A stretch of 26,027 nucleotides of DNA from CAIVAT01 sp037139855 (GCA_037139855.1 JBAXFM010000033.1:1-26027), one strand, 5' to 3'; shown: positions 13,902 to 22,637, numbered from the stretch's first letter. Notes: generated by a model from the letters alone, not told the origin. Made by a program: numbers and translations.

Positions 13902-15296
13902 ATGGCACTTATTAAATCAATTTCGGGTATCAGAGGCACCATTGGCGGGATGCCGGGCAAGGGACTTACTCCTGCTGATCTTGTTCGCTTTACTGCGGCA
14001 TATGTTACTTTTTTGCAGGAGTCAAATCCCGGTGAAAAGCTCAGGATAGTAGTAGGCCGGGATGCCCGCATCTCAGGTTTGATGGTGAACAACGTGGTTG
14101 TTGGCACCCTGATGGGTATGGGGGCAGATGTGCTGGATATTGGGTTAACTACGACACCGACCACTGAAATTGCAGTAGTGGACGAACACGCGAGTGGTGG
14201 GATTATCCTTACAGCCAGCCACAATCCCAAACAGTGGAACGCACTTAAATTGCTGAATAACAGGGGAGAATTTCTTTCGGCTGGCGACGGTGAGCGGGTT
14301 CTGGCTATTTCTGAAAAAGCCGGATTTTTATTTGCAGAGGTGAATGACCTCGGAAGTTACCAAACCGATGATTCCTATATTCAGAAACACATTGAGAAGG
14401 TGCTTGCCCTTCCGTTGGTTGATCCCGAAGCCATCAGGAAGGCAGATCTGCGGGTGGTGATTGATGCTGTTAACAGCACTGGAGGCATTGCCATCCCGGC
14501 TTTACTGAAGGCGCTGAATGTGCGTAAAATTGATCGGTTATATTGTGATCCAACCGGCCATTTTCCGCACAATCCGGAGCCACTGCCCGAACACCTCCGC
14601 GACATTTGCGAAGCAGTTGTTCAAAACAAAGCTGATCTGGGCTTTGTCGTTGATCCCGATGTTGACCGGCTGGCAATCATCAACGAAATTGGAGAGCCTT
14701 TTGGCGAAGAATACACGCTGGTAGCAGTGGCCGATTATGTTCTTCAGTATCAGAAAGGAAATACCGTTTCAAACCTCTCTTCGACCCAGGCCCTTAAAAT
14801 CGTTACGGAAAAGGCTGGTGGCGCCTATTTTGCTTCGGCAGTGGGTGAAGTGAACGTGGTAGAAATGATGAAAGCGAAAGGCGCTGTTATCGGTGGTGAA
14901 GGCAATGGCGGGGTTATCTACCCTGAACTACACTATGGCCGTGATGCTTTGGTTGGAATTGCCCTCTTTTTAACTCACCTGGTAAAATCGGGTAAAAAAT
15001 GCTCTGCCCTTCGCGATCAATATCCCAACTACTACATTTCAAAAAACAAAATTGAATTTTCGCCCGAAATGGATATTGAACAGATATTGAAAACCATTGT
15101 CGAAAAGTATCAGTTATACCCGATCTCAACCATTGATGGTATCAAAATTCACTTTGAAAATGAATGGGTTCATCTGCGCCGGTCCAATACCGAAGCAATT
15201 GTGAGGATTTATGCAGAAAGTGACTTGCTGATTAAGGCAGACAATCTGGCAAAGAAAATTATCAACGACTTCAAAGAAATTTTAAACAACCGCTGA
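13902..15296 (+). CDS. glmM: Phosphohexose mutase, probably phosphoglucosamine mutase
   Basis: The 464-residue enzyme belongs to the alpha-D-phosphohexomutase family. It has all four signature loops: the phosphoserine loop TASHNP (Ser106), the metal loop DPDVDRLA (251-258), the sugar loop GGEGNGG (331-337) and the phosphate loop RRSNTEAIVRIY (426-437). It interconverts sugar 6- and 1-phosphates in the cytoplasm. Bacteroidota homologues of this length are usually called GlmM, which makes glucosamine 1-phosphate for cell wall synthesis. Phosphomannomutase or phosphoglucomutase activity cannot be excluded from sequence alone. A small basic-protein gene follows after four bases. Confidence 0.85.
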   Translation: MALIKSISGIRGTIGGMPGKGLTPADLVRFTAAYVTFLQESNPGEKLRIVVGRDARISGLMVNNVVVGTLMGMGADVLDIGLTTTPTTEIAVVDEHASGGIILTASHNPKQWNALKLLNNRGEFLSAGDGERVLAISEKAGFLFAEVNDLGSYQTDDSYIQKHIEKVLALPLVDPEAIRKADLRVVIDAVNSTGGIAIPALLKALNVRKIDRLYCDPTGHFPHNPEPLPEHLRDICEAVVQNKADLGFVVDPDVDRLAIINEIGEPFGEEYTLVAVADYVLQYQKGNTVSNLSSTQALKIVTEKAGGAYFASAVGEVNVVEMMKAKGAVIGGEGNGGVIYPELHYGRDALVGIALFLTHLVKSGKKCSALRDQYPNYYISKNKIEFSPEMDIEQILKTIVEKYQLYPISTIDGIKIHFENEWVHLRRSNTEAIVRIYAESDLLIKADNLAKKIINDFKEILNNR

Positions 15297-15300
15297 TGCC

Positions 15301-15528
15301 ATGCCGCGAAAAAAAGTCAAAAAAGCCCGGAAGCCTGTCAAATTTAAAGTAATAACCATCAAGGTAACTGCACGTCAGAAAAAGTCCCTGATGAATTTCA
15401 GCAAATCCCGTCATACAACGCCCATTAAACTTATTAAAAAGGCCATTTTACCTTTGCTGCAAAACTATGCAGATCTGGAGGTGAACAACAAAAAGACTGT
15501 AAAAGTTAACCAACTTGAACTTTTCTGA
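15301..15528 (+). CDS. Small basic protein, possibly ribbon-helix-helix-like
   Basis: The 75-residue protein has a lysine/arginine-rich start, a short beta-like stretch (FKVITIKVTARQKKSL, about 15-30), a helix and a second helix PIKLIKKAILPLLQNY. The strand followed by two helices resembles the ribbon-helix-helix DNA-binding fold, and I have the impression that similar small proteins occur widely in Bacteroidota. The function is unknown. It is four bases after glmM and 10 bases from the convergent recR, so it is likely cotranscribed with glmM. Confidence 0.6.
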   Translation: MPRKKVKKARKPVKFKVITIKVTARQKKSLMNFSKSRHTTPIKLIKKAILPLLQNYADLEVNNKKTVKVNQLELF

Positions 15529-15538
15529 GCAAACGGCA

Positions 15539-16162
15539 CTATTTGCGCAACAGTCCTGATTCATAAAGGGTGCGGTTCAGGATCGAACGTCCCAGCGTCA
15601 CTTCATCCGTATGCTCAAGTTCGTCGCCAATGGAAATACCCCGGGCAATGGTGGTAAGTTTGAGATTGTATTCTGACAACTTCCGGTAAAGGTAAAAATT
15701 GGTGGTATCACCTTCGATGGTTGTTGGCAGCGCAAGGATTAATTCGCCAACTTCCCCGGTTGCCACCCTGCGGATCAACGCATCAATATGCAGATCCTGC
15801 GGACCGATCCCATCCATGGGGGAGATAATGCCTCCCAGCACATGATAAACCCCGCTGAATTGGCCGGTATTCTCAATAGCCATCACATCCCGTATGTCTT
15901 CAACAATGCATATCAGTGAATGGTCACGTTTTGAGTTTGCACAGATTGCACAAAGCTCCTGGTCGGAAATATTCCGGCACTCTGTGCAATAAATTATTTC
16001 ATTTCGCATTTTAATAACAGCATTTCCAAGCGACTCAACTTCCTGGATATTGCGTTTCAATAAATGCAAAGCCATACGCAGTGCGGTTTTTCGACCAATG
16101 CCCGGTAGTCTGGCAAGTTCGTTTACCGCTTGTTCCAAAAGTTTTGAAGGATAGGTTTGCAA
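15539..16162 (-). CDS. recR: Recombination protein RecR, TTG start preferred
   Basis: RecR works with RecO and RecF to load RecA at gaps. Visible features, numbered from the TTG start, are the helix-hairpin-helix LPGIGRKTA (about 19-27), the zinc finger CTEC...CAIC (Cys59, 62, 71, 74), and the Toprim domain from LICIVEDIRDVMAIE onward. From TTG 16162 the protein (MQTYPSKLLEQ...) has 207 residues, the usual RecR length. The frame extends to an ATG at 16237, but those 25 residues look unlike RecR, overlap the divergent gene, and would place a promoter-like TACTTTTG (16184-16191) inside the coding region. Confidence 0.88.
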   Translation of the reverse strand: MQTYPSKLLEQAVNELARLPGIGRKTALRMALHLLKRNIQEVESLGNAVIKMRNEIIYCTECRNISDQELCAICANSKRDHSLICIVEDIRDVMAIENTGQFSGVYHVLGGIISPMDGIGPQDLHIDALIRRVATGEVGELILALPTTIEGDTTNFYLYRKLSEYNLKLTTIARGISIGDELEHTDEVTLGRSILNRTLYESGLLRK

Positions 16163-16183
16163 GTGAAATAATGATTTACTTTG

Positions 16184-16191
16184 CAAAAGTA
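16184..16191 (-). promoter_or_regulatory. -7 box in front of recR
   Basis: TACTTTTG on the minus strand fits TAnnTTTG and lies 22 bases before the TTG start. It is part of a near-palindrome, ACTTTGCAAAAGT (16178-16190), whose other strand carries a near-match for the rightward gene. A good -33 element is not seen on either side. Confidence 0.35.
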
Positions 16192-16205
16192 ATTTTTTAC
16201 AGGTT

Positions 16206-16907
16206 ATGTTTCGTATTTCAATCATCGTACTGCTCACAATTATTTCTGCGGTTGTATCAGGTCAAGATACCGTGAATGTTATTGACAGCAAAGGGCACAG
16301 GCAGGGTTACTGGCGTAAACTTGACACTGCCGGACACGTTATTTACACAGGACGCTTTCAGGATGGAGTCCCTGTCGGAGAGTTTCGCTATTATTACCCT
16401 ACTGGTAAACTGAAAACAGTCTCCGTTATGTCAGATCAGGGGAAGAAAGCCGCTACAACTTCGTACTTTGCCAACGGACAGAAAATGGCGGCAGGAAATT
16501 ACCTGAATGAAAAAAAAGACAGTATCTGGCAGTTTTTCAGTGAGTCAAATGCAACGGTCGTTTCACTTGAAACCTATCAGGCCGGCGTAATTAATGGCTT
16601 GTCCAAAATTTTTTATCCCGAAGGAAGTTTGTCGGAATTGTACAATTATAAAAATGGTATTAAAGATGGCCTTTGGGAGCAATATTACCTCGACGGCAAG
16701 CTGAAACTTTCCGGAGCCTTTAAAGCAGGGGAGAAGCAAGGGCTATTCAGAGTCCTTTACAATTCAGGACGACCGATGATCGAAGGCCAATATTCGAATG
16801 GCCACCAGAATGGAACATGGGTTTATCATGACGAGAAAGGAGTCATCTCCAAAAAGGAGATATACGACAATGGCAAACTGGAGAAAGTTGAAATCCCTGG
16901 CAAATAG
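16206..16907 (+). CDS. Secreted MORN-repeat protein
   Basis: The 233-residue protein has a signal peptide (about 1-19, MFRISIIVLLTIISAVVSG) and six or more short repeats of the type G...YY..GKLK or NGIKDGLWEQYYLDGKL. These are characteristic of the bacterial MORN_2 (YwqK-like) family. It is probably periplasmic or on the cell surface; the repeats form a beta-sheet platform and no enzyme activity is evident. Databases often label relatives as an antitoxin, which I would not adopt without a toxin partner. The gene ends three bases from the end of convergent clpB. Confidence 0.75.
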   Translation: MFRISIIVLLTIISAVVSGQDTVNVIDSKGHRQGYWRKLDTAGHVIYTGRFQDGVPVGEFRYYYPTGKLKTVSVMSDQGKKAATTSYFANGQKMAAGNYLNEKKDSIWQFFSESNATVVSLETYQAGVINGLSKIFYPEGSLSELYNYKNGIKDGLWEQYYLDGKLKLSGAFKAGEKQGLFRVLYNSGRPMIEGQYSNGHQNGTWVYHDEKGVISKKEIYDNGKLEKVEIPGK

Positions 16908-16910
16908 TGA

Positions 16911-19502
16911 TTACCTGTTGTTGAATATCAGTTGTCCGTCCTTAACATCGATCTCTATCTCCGAATCCCGGTCAACATTCCCTTTAAGCATCATTTTCGA
17001 AAGCTCATTCAGCACCTGTTTTTGAATCACTCTTTTAATAGGCCTGGCACCATACTGTGGATCAAAACCCAGCGTTGCAATATGCGCAATGGCCTCGGGC
17101 GTTGCCGACATGAAAATGTTGTTTTTTTCGAGCATTTGACTCACTATATTTAGCTGTAATTCAACCACCTGTGTGATCTCCTCCATCGTGAGGGGTTTGA
17201 ACATGATGATTTCGTCAACCCGGTTCAGAAACTCTGGCCTGATACTTTTTTTAAGCAGATCAAACACCTGCTCCCGGGTTTTACTGAAAATCTCATCCCG
17301 GTTTTTATTGTTAACCTGCATCATGTTCTCCTGGATAATATGAGATCCGATATTGGAGGTCATGATGATGATGGTGTTTTTGAAGTCAACCGTCCTGCCT
17401 TTATTGTCTGTTAAACGGCCATCATCAAGCACCTGCAGCAATATATTGAATACATCGGGATGTGCTTTCTCAATTTCATCAAGCAGGACCACTGCGTATG
17501 GTTTTCTTCTGATGGCTTCAGTAAGCTGACCGCTTTCTTCATAACCCACATATCCCGGAGGAGCACCGATGAGTCGCGACACCGTATGACGTTCCTGGTA
17601 TTCCGACATGTCGATCCTCACCATGTTGTTCTCGCTGTTAAAAAGAAATTCGGCCAGCGCTTTGGCCAGTTCTGTTTTTCCGACACCGGTTGTTCCCAGA
17701 AAGATAAAGGATCCGATCGGACGTCGGGAATCCTGAAGTCCGGCTCTGCTGCGTCGGATAGCGTCGGAAATCGCACCGATGGCTTCCTCCTGGCCAACAA
17801 CCCGCATGTGGAGCTCCTTTTCAAGCTCCATTAATTTTTGGCGCTCCCCTTGCAGCATGCGACTGACCGGGATTCCTGTCCACCTTGCTACGATAGCTGC
17901 TATTTCTTCTGCCCCGATCTCCTCATTTACAAGAGGGGAGTCCTTTTGAATGGCAGATAATTTTTCTTTTAAGGTTTCAATTTCTTTTTCCGCTTGTGGA
18001 ATCCTACCATACCTTAGTTCTGCCACCTTCCCAAGGTCACCGCTGCGGTTGGCCTGGTCTGCCTCCAGTTTGTAAGCTTCGATTTCATTTTTATGCATTT
18101 GAATGCTGTCGACAATGTCTTTTTCAGCCTTCCAGCGTGCCCGCAAATCCTGCTGATCATCTTTCAGGTTGGCAATCTCCGTATTCAACGAACTGAGCCG
18201 GGTTTCATCGTTTTCGCGTTTGATGGCTTCCCTTTCGATCTCCATCTGGCGGATTTTTCGATCAAACTTTTCCAGATCTTCGGGAACCGAATTTATTTCC
18301 AGGCGCAGCTTCGAAGCCGCCTCGTCAATCAGGTCGATGGCTTTATCCGGCAGGAACCGGTCGGTAATATAGCGTTGCGAAAGTTCCACAGCTGCAATGA
18401 TTGCTTCATCTTTGATCCTGACATGATGGTGTGATTCATAGCGTTCCTTCAACCCACGCAAGATTGAAATTGCATCTGCAGTGTCCGGTTCATTGACCAT
18501 AACCGGCTGAAAACGCCGTTCAAGGGCTTTATCTTTCTCGAAATATTTCTGAAATTCCTTGAGTGTGGTGGCCCCTACGGCGCGCAAATCACCCCTGGCG
18601 AGTGCAGGTTTCAGAATATTTGCAGCATCCATGGCGCCTTCGCTGGCCCCGGCGCCAACAAGCGTGTGTATTTCATCGATAAATAAAATGATTTCGCCAT
18701 CTGCTGAAATTACCTCCTTGACAACGCTTTTTAGCCGTTCTTCGAATTCTCCTTTGTATTTGGCGCCGGCGATTAAAGCCCCCATGTCAAGCGAATAGAT
18801 CTGCTTGCTTTTAAGATTTTCGGGCACATCGCCATCGATGATACGATGAGCAAGACCTTCAGCGATGGCTGTTTTACCTACACCCGGCTCGCCAATCAGG
18901 ATCGGGTTGTTTTTTGTCCGGCGCGATAAAATTTGTAAAATCCGCCTGATTTCTTCATCCCTTCCGATAACAGGATCAAGTTTGCCTTCCCTTGCAAGGT
19001 CATTGAGGTTTCGGGCATATTTATTGAGCGCATGATAAGTCTCTTCCGCTGTCTGACTTTTAACAGTGCTTCCCTGTCGTAGTTGCCTGATGGCGGTGAT
19101 CAAATCACGTTCAGTAACCCCATGATCCTTAAGCAGGCGTGAGGCAGGATCGTTGATGGAAATAACTCCAAGCACCAGGTGTTCAATGGAAACGAATTCA
19201 TCCTTCATCTCCCTTGACAGTGATGCTGCTTTTTGCAATGCTTTGTTAGCATCGCTTGAAAGAAATTGTTCGCCGCCATTCACTTTAGGCAACGATTCGA
19301 TCATTTTATCCAGGGTTTTGCCGATTATTTCGGTGTTGGCATTGAGTTTTTTCAGCAGGTAGGGAATTACATTTTCATCTACGGTCAGGATTGCCTTTAG
19401 CAAATGCGTGTTTTCAACTGACTGGTTCTGAAAAGCAGTTGCAATTTCCTGGGCTTTCTGGATAGCCTCCTGGGCTTTGAGTGTGAAATTATTAAAATTC
19501 AT
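16911..19502 (-). CDS. clpB: Protein disaggregase ClpB
   Basis: The 863-residue AAA+ chaperone rescues aggregated proteins together with DnaK. In order it has the N-terminal Clp repeat domain (1-145), AAA-1 with GEPGVGKT (204-211), pore loop KYKGEFE (248-254) and LFIDE (273-277), and the coiled-coil middle domain (about 405-520). AAA-2 follows with GTTGVGKT (603-610), LLDEIEKAH and the arginine-finger region RPEFLNRVDEI, ending in the C-terminal domain (GARPIKRVIQ). Length and motifs are complete. It stands alone with a 153-base upstream gap. I found no clear CIRCE element or heat-shock operator there, only a short palindrome at 19574-19589. Confidence 0.97.
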   Translation of the reverse strand: MNFNNFTLKAQEAIQKAQEIATAFQNQSVENTHLLKAILTVDENVIPYLLKKLNANTEIIGKTLDKMIESLPKVNGGEQFLSSDANKALQKAASLSREMKDEFVSIEHLVLGVISINDPASRLLKDHGVTERDLITAIRQLRQGSTVKSQTAEETYHALNKYARNLNDLAREGKLDPVIGRDEEIRRILQILSRRTKNNPILIGEPGVGKTAIAEGLAHRIIDGDVPENLKSKQIYSLDMGALIAGAKYKGEFEERLKSVVKEVISADGEIILFIDEIHTLVGAGASEGAMDAANILKPALARGDLRAVGATTLKEFQKYFEKDKALERRFQPVMVNEPDTADAISILRGLKERYESHHHVRIKDEAIIAAVELSQRYITDRFLPDKAIDLIDEAASKLRLEINSVPEDLEKFDRKIRQMEIEREAIKRENDETRLSSLNTEIANLKDDQQDLRARWKAEKDIVDSIQMHKNEIEAYKLEADQANRSGDLGKVAELRYGRIPQAEKEIETLKEKLSAIQKDSPLVNEEIGAEEIAAIVARWTGIPVSRMLQGERQKLMELEKELHMRVVGQEEAIGAISDAIRRSRAGLQDSRRPIGSFIFLGTTGVGKTELAKALAEFLFNSENNMVRIDMSEYQERHTVSRLIGAPPGYVGYEESGQLTEAIRRKPYAVVLLDEIEKAHPDVFNILLQVLDDGRLTDNKGRTVDFKNTIIIMTSNIGSHIIQENMMQVNNKNRDEIFSKTREQVFDLLKKSIRPEFLNRVDEIIMFKPLTMEEITQVVELQLNIVSQMLEKNNIFMSATPEAIAHIATLGFDPQYGARPIKRVIQKQVLNELSKMMLKGNVDRDSEIEIDVKDGQLIFNNR

Positions 19503-19573
19503 AGGTCATTTTTTTTCTATCATGATTGTTTGCAAATTTCTATCCAAACCGTTAAATCCCTTCTTTTTCTGAA

Positions 19574-19589
19574 ATTGTGTCATCACAAT
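19574..19589. promoter_or_regulatory. Short palindrome between clpB and the CoA-binding protein gene
   Basis: ATTGTG (19574-19579) and CACAAT (19584-19589) are perfect inverted arms separated by four bases in the divergent intergenic region. It could be a binding site for a dimeric regulator, but six-base arms can occur by chance. Confidence 0.2.
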
Positions 19590-19623
19590 CCCAATATTTC
19601 AGCCGTTTTGACTGTTTTTTTCT

Positions 19624-19631
19624 TATTTTTG
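19624..19631 (+). promoter_or_regulatory. -7 box for the CoA-binding protein gene
   Basis: TATTTTTG fits TAnnTTTG and lies 24 bases before the ATG at 19656. No -33 element at the expected distance is convincing. Confidence 0.35.
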
Positions 19632-19655
19632 CATAAATTGTGAATTAATTAACAC

Positions 19656-20018
19656 ATGAAAAAAAAGACCCTGGTCCTGGGTGCGAGCCTGAATCCTGAA
19701 CGGTTTTCATACATGGCTGTGAGAAAACTCAAATACGGGAACATACCTGTTGTGGCTGTTGGACTCAGGGAAGGCGAAATAAGCGGTGTACGGATAGAAA
19801 AGCCATTTTCGAAATTTGAGGATGTTCATACGATTACCATTTACATTGGCCCAAAAAATCTGATACCTTATTATGATTACATTCGCAGTTTAAAGCCCAA
19901 AAGGGTGATATTCAACCCGGGAACGGAATCTCCGGCATTTGGTGAAACACTGTCAGAATCAGGGATTGAAGTTGTGTATGGCTGTACTTTGATTATGATT
20001 TCAAACAATTTGTACTGA
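19656..20018 (+). CDS. CoA-binding domain protein
   Basis: The 120-residue protein is a single Rossmann-type domain of the CoA_binding_2 family. It has KTLVLGASLNPERFSYMAVR (4-23) as the nucleotide-binding turn, the central VVAVG strand, and FNPGTESP and GCTLIMIS near the end. Relatives bind coenzyme A, but their role is unknown. The length is normal for the family and no fused partner is present. It appears to be a single-gene unit. Confidence 0.8.
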   Translation: MKKKTLVLGASLNPERFSYMAVRKLKYGNIPVVAVGLREGEISGVRIEKPFSKFEDVHTITIYIGPKNLIPYYDYIRSLKPKRVIFNPGTESPAFGETLSESGIEVVYGCTLIMISNNLY

Positions 20019-20142
20019 TCATCGCACCCAGCGCATCAAAAACGAAGCAACCGATATACTAAGCAGGGTATTTGAAGCGTTATCTGATTAAGTGGCCCGA
20101 ATCAAAGATTTTCTTATTTTTGCGGCAGTTTTGATATCTTAA
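20019..20142 (+). other. Intergenic region with a short reading-frame remnant and a -7 box
   Basis: Between the CoA-binding gene and the next gene, one frame reads TQRIKNEATDILSRVFEAL followed by SD and a stop at about 20092-20094. It looks protein-like but has no start codon after the in-frame stop at 19996, so it may be a gene remnant or chance. A -7 box, TATTTTTG, at 20115-20122 precedes the downstream ATG by 20 bases. Confidence 0.3.
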
Positions 20143-21267
20143 ATGAAACAATTCCTCCTTGTCGTCTTCTTTTCCTGTACTCTGGCTGCCATGAGCCAGG
20201 TAACCGTTTCAGTGTACCCCAATGATTCCGTTTGCTTTCGCGACAGTGTATCATTTGTAACCGTAGTGTCGGCGCCGGATACAGCGAAAATCACCTATCA
20301 ATGGCAAAAGAATTTCATTGATATTAAAGATGCAACGGATTCAATATATGTGATCGAACCTTGTCTCAGCAGTTCAACAGGAAGTTATCGGTGCATTGTG
20401 ACAATCAATGGCCTGGGACCATACAACAGCAATGAGATAACCATCTATATGCACCCACGCATGTACATCGACACCATGTATCGTTACAATCAGCTTGGGT
20501 GTGCGGGAGTCTGCAAAGGGCAGTTTAAGGCGCTTGTTTCTGGCGGAACACCAATGCAAAGCAACCCTCCGTACATTTATGAATGGCATGGCGGGCATTC
20601 GCAGGATACCATCGTTTTTGGCCTTTGTCCGGGACGCAATAATTTCAGGGCAACAGATTCACTTGGCTGCAAAATTGACAGTTCATATTTTGTGGATGTA
20701 TTAAGATCGCCCAAAATCGATTTTACATTTAGTCCCGCTGACACAATCTATCTTACCAACCCAACGGTAACTGTGGTTTTTCCTGATTCAATGAAGAAAT
20801 ATATGGCAAACTGGACCTGGGATTTTGGCGATAAGATTAAAATTCCCAACCTCAACCCTGTTTCTCATCTCTACAGCGACACGGTCAAAGCCGGTCAGAT
20901 TAAGGTGAAACTCAGTTTTACCGATTTAAATGGTTGTGATACAACCATTATGCATACCCTGAGCATCAACAAGGCTGAACTTGATATCCGGAATATTTTT
21001 ACTCCGAATGGCGATGAAATCAATGAAAAGTTTCTTGTCCGGTTAAAAGAAGATGATAAGAAAGATTATCGGATAGCTTACCTGGGCACTGAACTTCTGG
21101 TGTATGACCGTTGGGGAAAAAAGGTTTTTAACGAAACCGATTATAAAAGTGAAGACTGGGATGGTGATCATCTGTCGGATGGCACGTATTTCTACATCCT
21201 GAAATGCACCGGCCAGTATACCAATGATGTTCTGAAAGGTTCCGTGACCATTCTTCGCGGCAAATAA
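20143..21267 (+). CDS. Secreted T9SS cargo protein with CHU_C C-terminal domain
   Basis: The 374-residue protein has a signal peptide (about 1-19), an Ig-like domain (about 20-105), a middle region with paired cysteines, and a PKD-like domain (about 195-275, WTWDFGD). The gliding-motility-associated C-terminal domain (about 280-374) contains NIFTPNGDEINEKF, VYDRWGKKVF and LSDGTYFYILKC. This last domain is the type B sorting signal of the type IX secretion system, so the protein should be exported across the outer membrane and held at or released from the surface. The ligand is unknown. It is a single gene, convergent with the next, and is good evidence for Bacteroidota. Confidence 0.9.
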   Translation: MKQFLLVVFFSCTLAAMSQVTVSVYPNDSVCFRDSVSFVTVVSAPDTAKITYQWQKNFIDIKDATDSIYVIEPCLSSSTGSYRCIVTINGLGPYNSNEITIYMHPRMYIDTMYRYNQLGCAGVCKGQFKALVSGGTPMQSNPPYIYEWHGGHSQDTIVFGLCPGRNNFRATDSLGCKIDSSYFVDVLRSPKIDFTFSPADTIYLTNPTVTVVFPDSMKKYMANWTWDFGDKIKIPNLNPVSHLYSDTVKAGQIKVKLSFTDLNGCDTTIMHTLSINKAELDIRNIFTPNGDEINEKFLVRLKEDDKKDYRIAYLGTELLVYDRWGKKVFNETDYKSEDWDGDHLSDGTYFYILKCTGQYTNDVLKGSVTILRGK

Positions 21268-21282
21268 TTAACTTATCTTCTT

Positions 21283-22515
21283 TTATTTGAATAGCAAGCG
21301 GGCATAAAATCCCGGCCGGATCAGTTTTTTTCTGATATCTTCATTGGTAAACATAGCGGTGAGCAATTCCCTAACTTCCCTGTTGTTTCGCGCTTTATTC
21401 ACTACAAAATTGAATAATCCAGATGAACCTGCCAGTTGCTGCATTGCCGTCATGGTTTTAAATTCCTGTGCAAATCTTTTCTGAATTCGGGTATCATAGG
21501 TTTTTAGCGCTTCAGCAGTAAAATTGTTGGTTTTGAAATTATCCTCCAGAATAGCTGCGGCTATTTCACCACTGGCCATTGCATTGCCGATCCCTTCCCC
21601 GCTGAAAGGATCAACAAGAAATGCAGCATCGCCAAGCAGGATAAACCGGTTGCCCGAACGGGTTAACCTGAATGATCCGAGCGGGAGGGTATGTGCTTCG
21701 GGTTTAGCGGTTAGCCTGGCACTTCTGAAGCGCGGCGCTATCAATGGGTCATGGTTTATAATATCCTCAAGGATATGAGTCAGATTTTCCCTGCGCCGGC
21801 TTATGCGGTGCTGCATCATGCCGAAACCTGCATTGACCTGGCCCCTGGTGGATGGAAATATCCAGAAATATCCGGGGAGTAGGCGCTTTAAGAAAATCAG
21901 TTCGATGTAATTTTCAGGATGCAGGCCGATTACATTTTCATAATATCCCCGAATGCCGACGCAAAAATGATGTTTGTCAATGGTAGCATCATGCATAAAT
22001 TTCCGCACAGTTGAGTGGACCCCATCGGCTCCGGCAATAATTTTTCCGGTGAATTCATGATTAGCAGTATTTGCCAGGACATTATCCCGATGGGTTGTTA
22101 CCCGCTCAATCCGTTCACCCTGAAATATATGGATGTTTGAATAATCTTGCAGCCGGTCGAACATGAAATTGTCGAAATCATTCCGTTTACAAACGTAGCC
22201 GGGTGGCATATGATTTTCTTCCCGGTTCAACAAAAACGGAATATCGACTTCATGATGGTTCGGCGCAATGAACCGGATGCCCCAGGATGGAATTTTATCC
22301 ACATTCCGGAGGAAGTCGGTGTAAACATCTCCCGGTATCCGTTTCATCACATTCAGCACCTTGCCACTCAGGGCATCTCCGCAAATCTTATGTCGTGGAA
22401 AAATATCCTTTTCAATGATCCCGATACGATAGCCTTTGGGTGCCAGGTTAAGCGCCAGCGTACACCCTGCAGGTCCGGCGCCTGCAATGAGTATGTCAAA
22501 TTCATTTTCTGCCAT
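21283..22515 (-). CDS. Geranylgeranyl reductase family flavoprotein
   Basis: The 410-residue FAD-dependent enzyme has GAGPAG (12-17), the family signature PRHKICGDALSG (40-51), GADGVHSTVRK (162-172) and GDAAFLVDPFSGEGIGNAM (295-313). Family members reduce isoprenoid double bonds or act as related oxidoreductases or monooxygenases in lipid, quinone or pigment metabolism; the substrate is not evident here. I chose ATG 22515. The frame extends to a GTG at 22536, but that codon lies in an intergenic repeat. A promoter-like TATGTTTG at 22638-22645 would give a leader of about 115 bases that includes the repeat hairpin. Confidence 0.85.
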   Translation of the reverse strand: MAENEFDILIAGAGPAGCTLALNLAPKGYRIGIIEKDIFPRHKICGDALSGKVLNVMKRIPGDVYTDFLRNVDKIPSWGIRFIAPNHHEVDIPFLLNREENHMPPGYVCKRNDFDNFMFDRLQDYSNIHIFQGERIERVTTHRDNVLANTANHEFTGKIIAGADGVHSTVRKFMHDATIDKHHFCVGIRGYYENVIGLHPENYIELIFLKRLLPGYFWIFPSTRGQVNAGFGMMQHRISRRRENLTHILEDIINHDPLIAPRFRSARLTAKPEAHTLPLGSFRLTRSGNRFILLGDAAFLVDPFSGEGIGNAMASGEIAAAILEDNFKTNNFTAEALKTYDTRIQKRFAQEFKTMTAMQQLAGSSGLFNFVVNKARNNREVRELLTAMFTNEDIRKKLIRPGFYARLLFK

Positions 22516-22535
22516 TGTATTTCCGTTTTTCTTCA

Positions 22536-22607
22536 CCTCACCCTAACCCTCTCCTGAAGGAGAGGGAATTCCCCTTCTCTTTTAGGAGAAGGGGCCAGGG
22601 GATGAGG
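22536..22607. repeat. Intergenic inverted repeat rich in CCCT/AGGG
   Basis: The element begins CCTCACCCTAACCC and ends CCAGGGGATGAGG, so its outer ends are imperfect inverted repeats. Inside are two smaller hairpins, CCCTCTCCTGAAGGAGAGGG (22548-22567, the first near-perfect) and CCCCTTCTC...GAGAAGGGG (22571-22594). This type of element is familiar to me as a dispersed intergenic repeat in Bacteroidota genomes. It lies in the probable 5' leader of the geranylgeranyl reductase-like gene. Confidence 0.8.
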
Positions 22608-22637
22608 TATTTTTAATCTGCTTTATAACAAACAATG

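Noticed and set aside
13766..14230. N-terminal extension of the TPR protein by 155 residues
   Set aside because: It is antisense to the well-conserved start of the mutase gene, is low in TPR character, and crosses two promoter-like sites. The ATG at 13765 begins the recognisable protein.
16206..16907. Toxin-antitoxin system antitoxin (YwqK label)
   Set aside because: The protein is secreted with MORN repeats and has no toxin gene beside it; the neighbours are recR and clpB.
17460..17834. Open frame of 124 codons on the plus strand
   Set aside because: It is antisense to the second AAA+ domain of clpB, which is intact.
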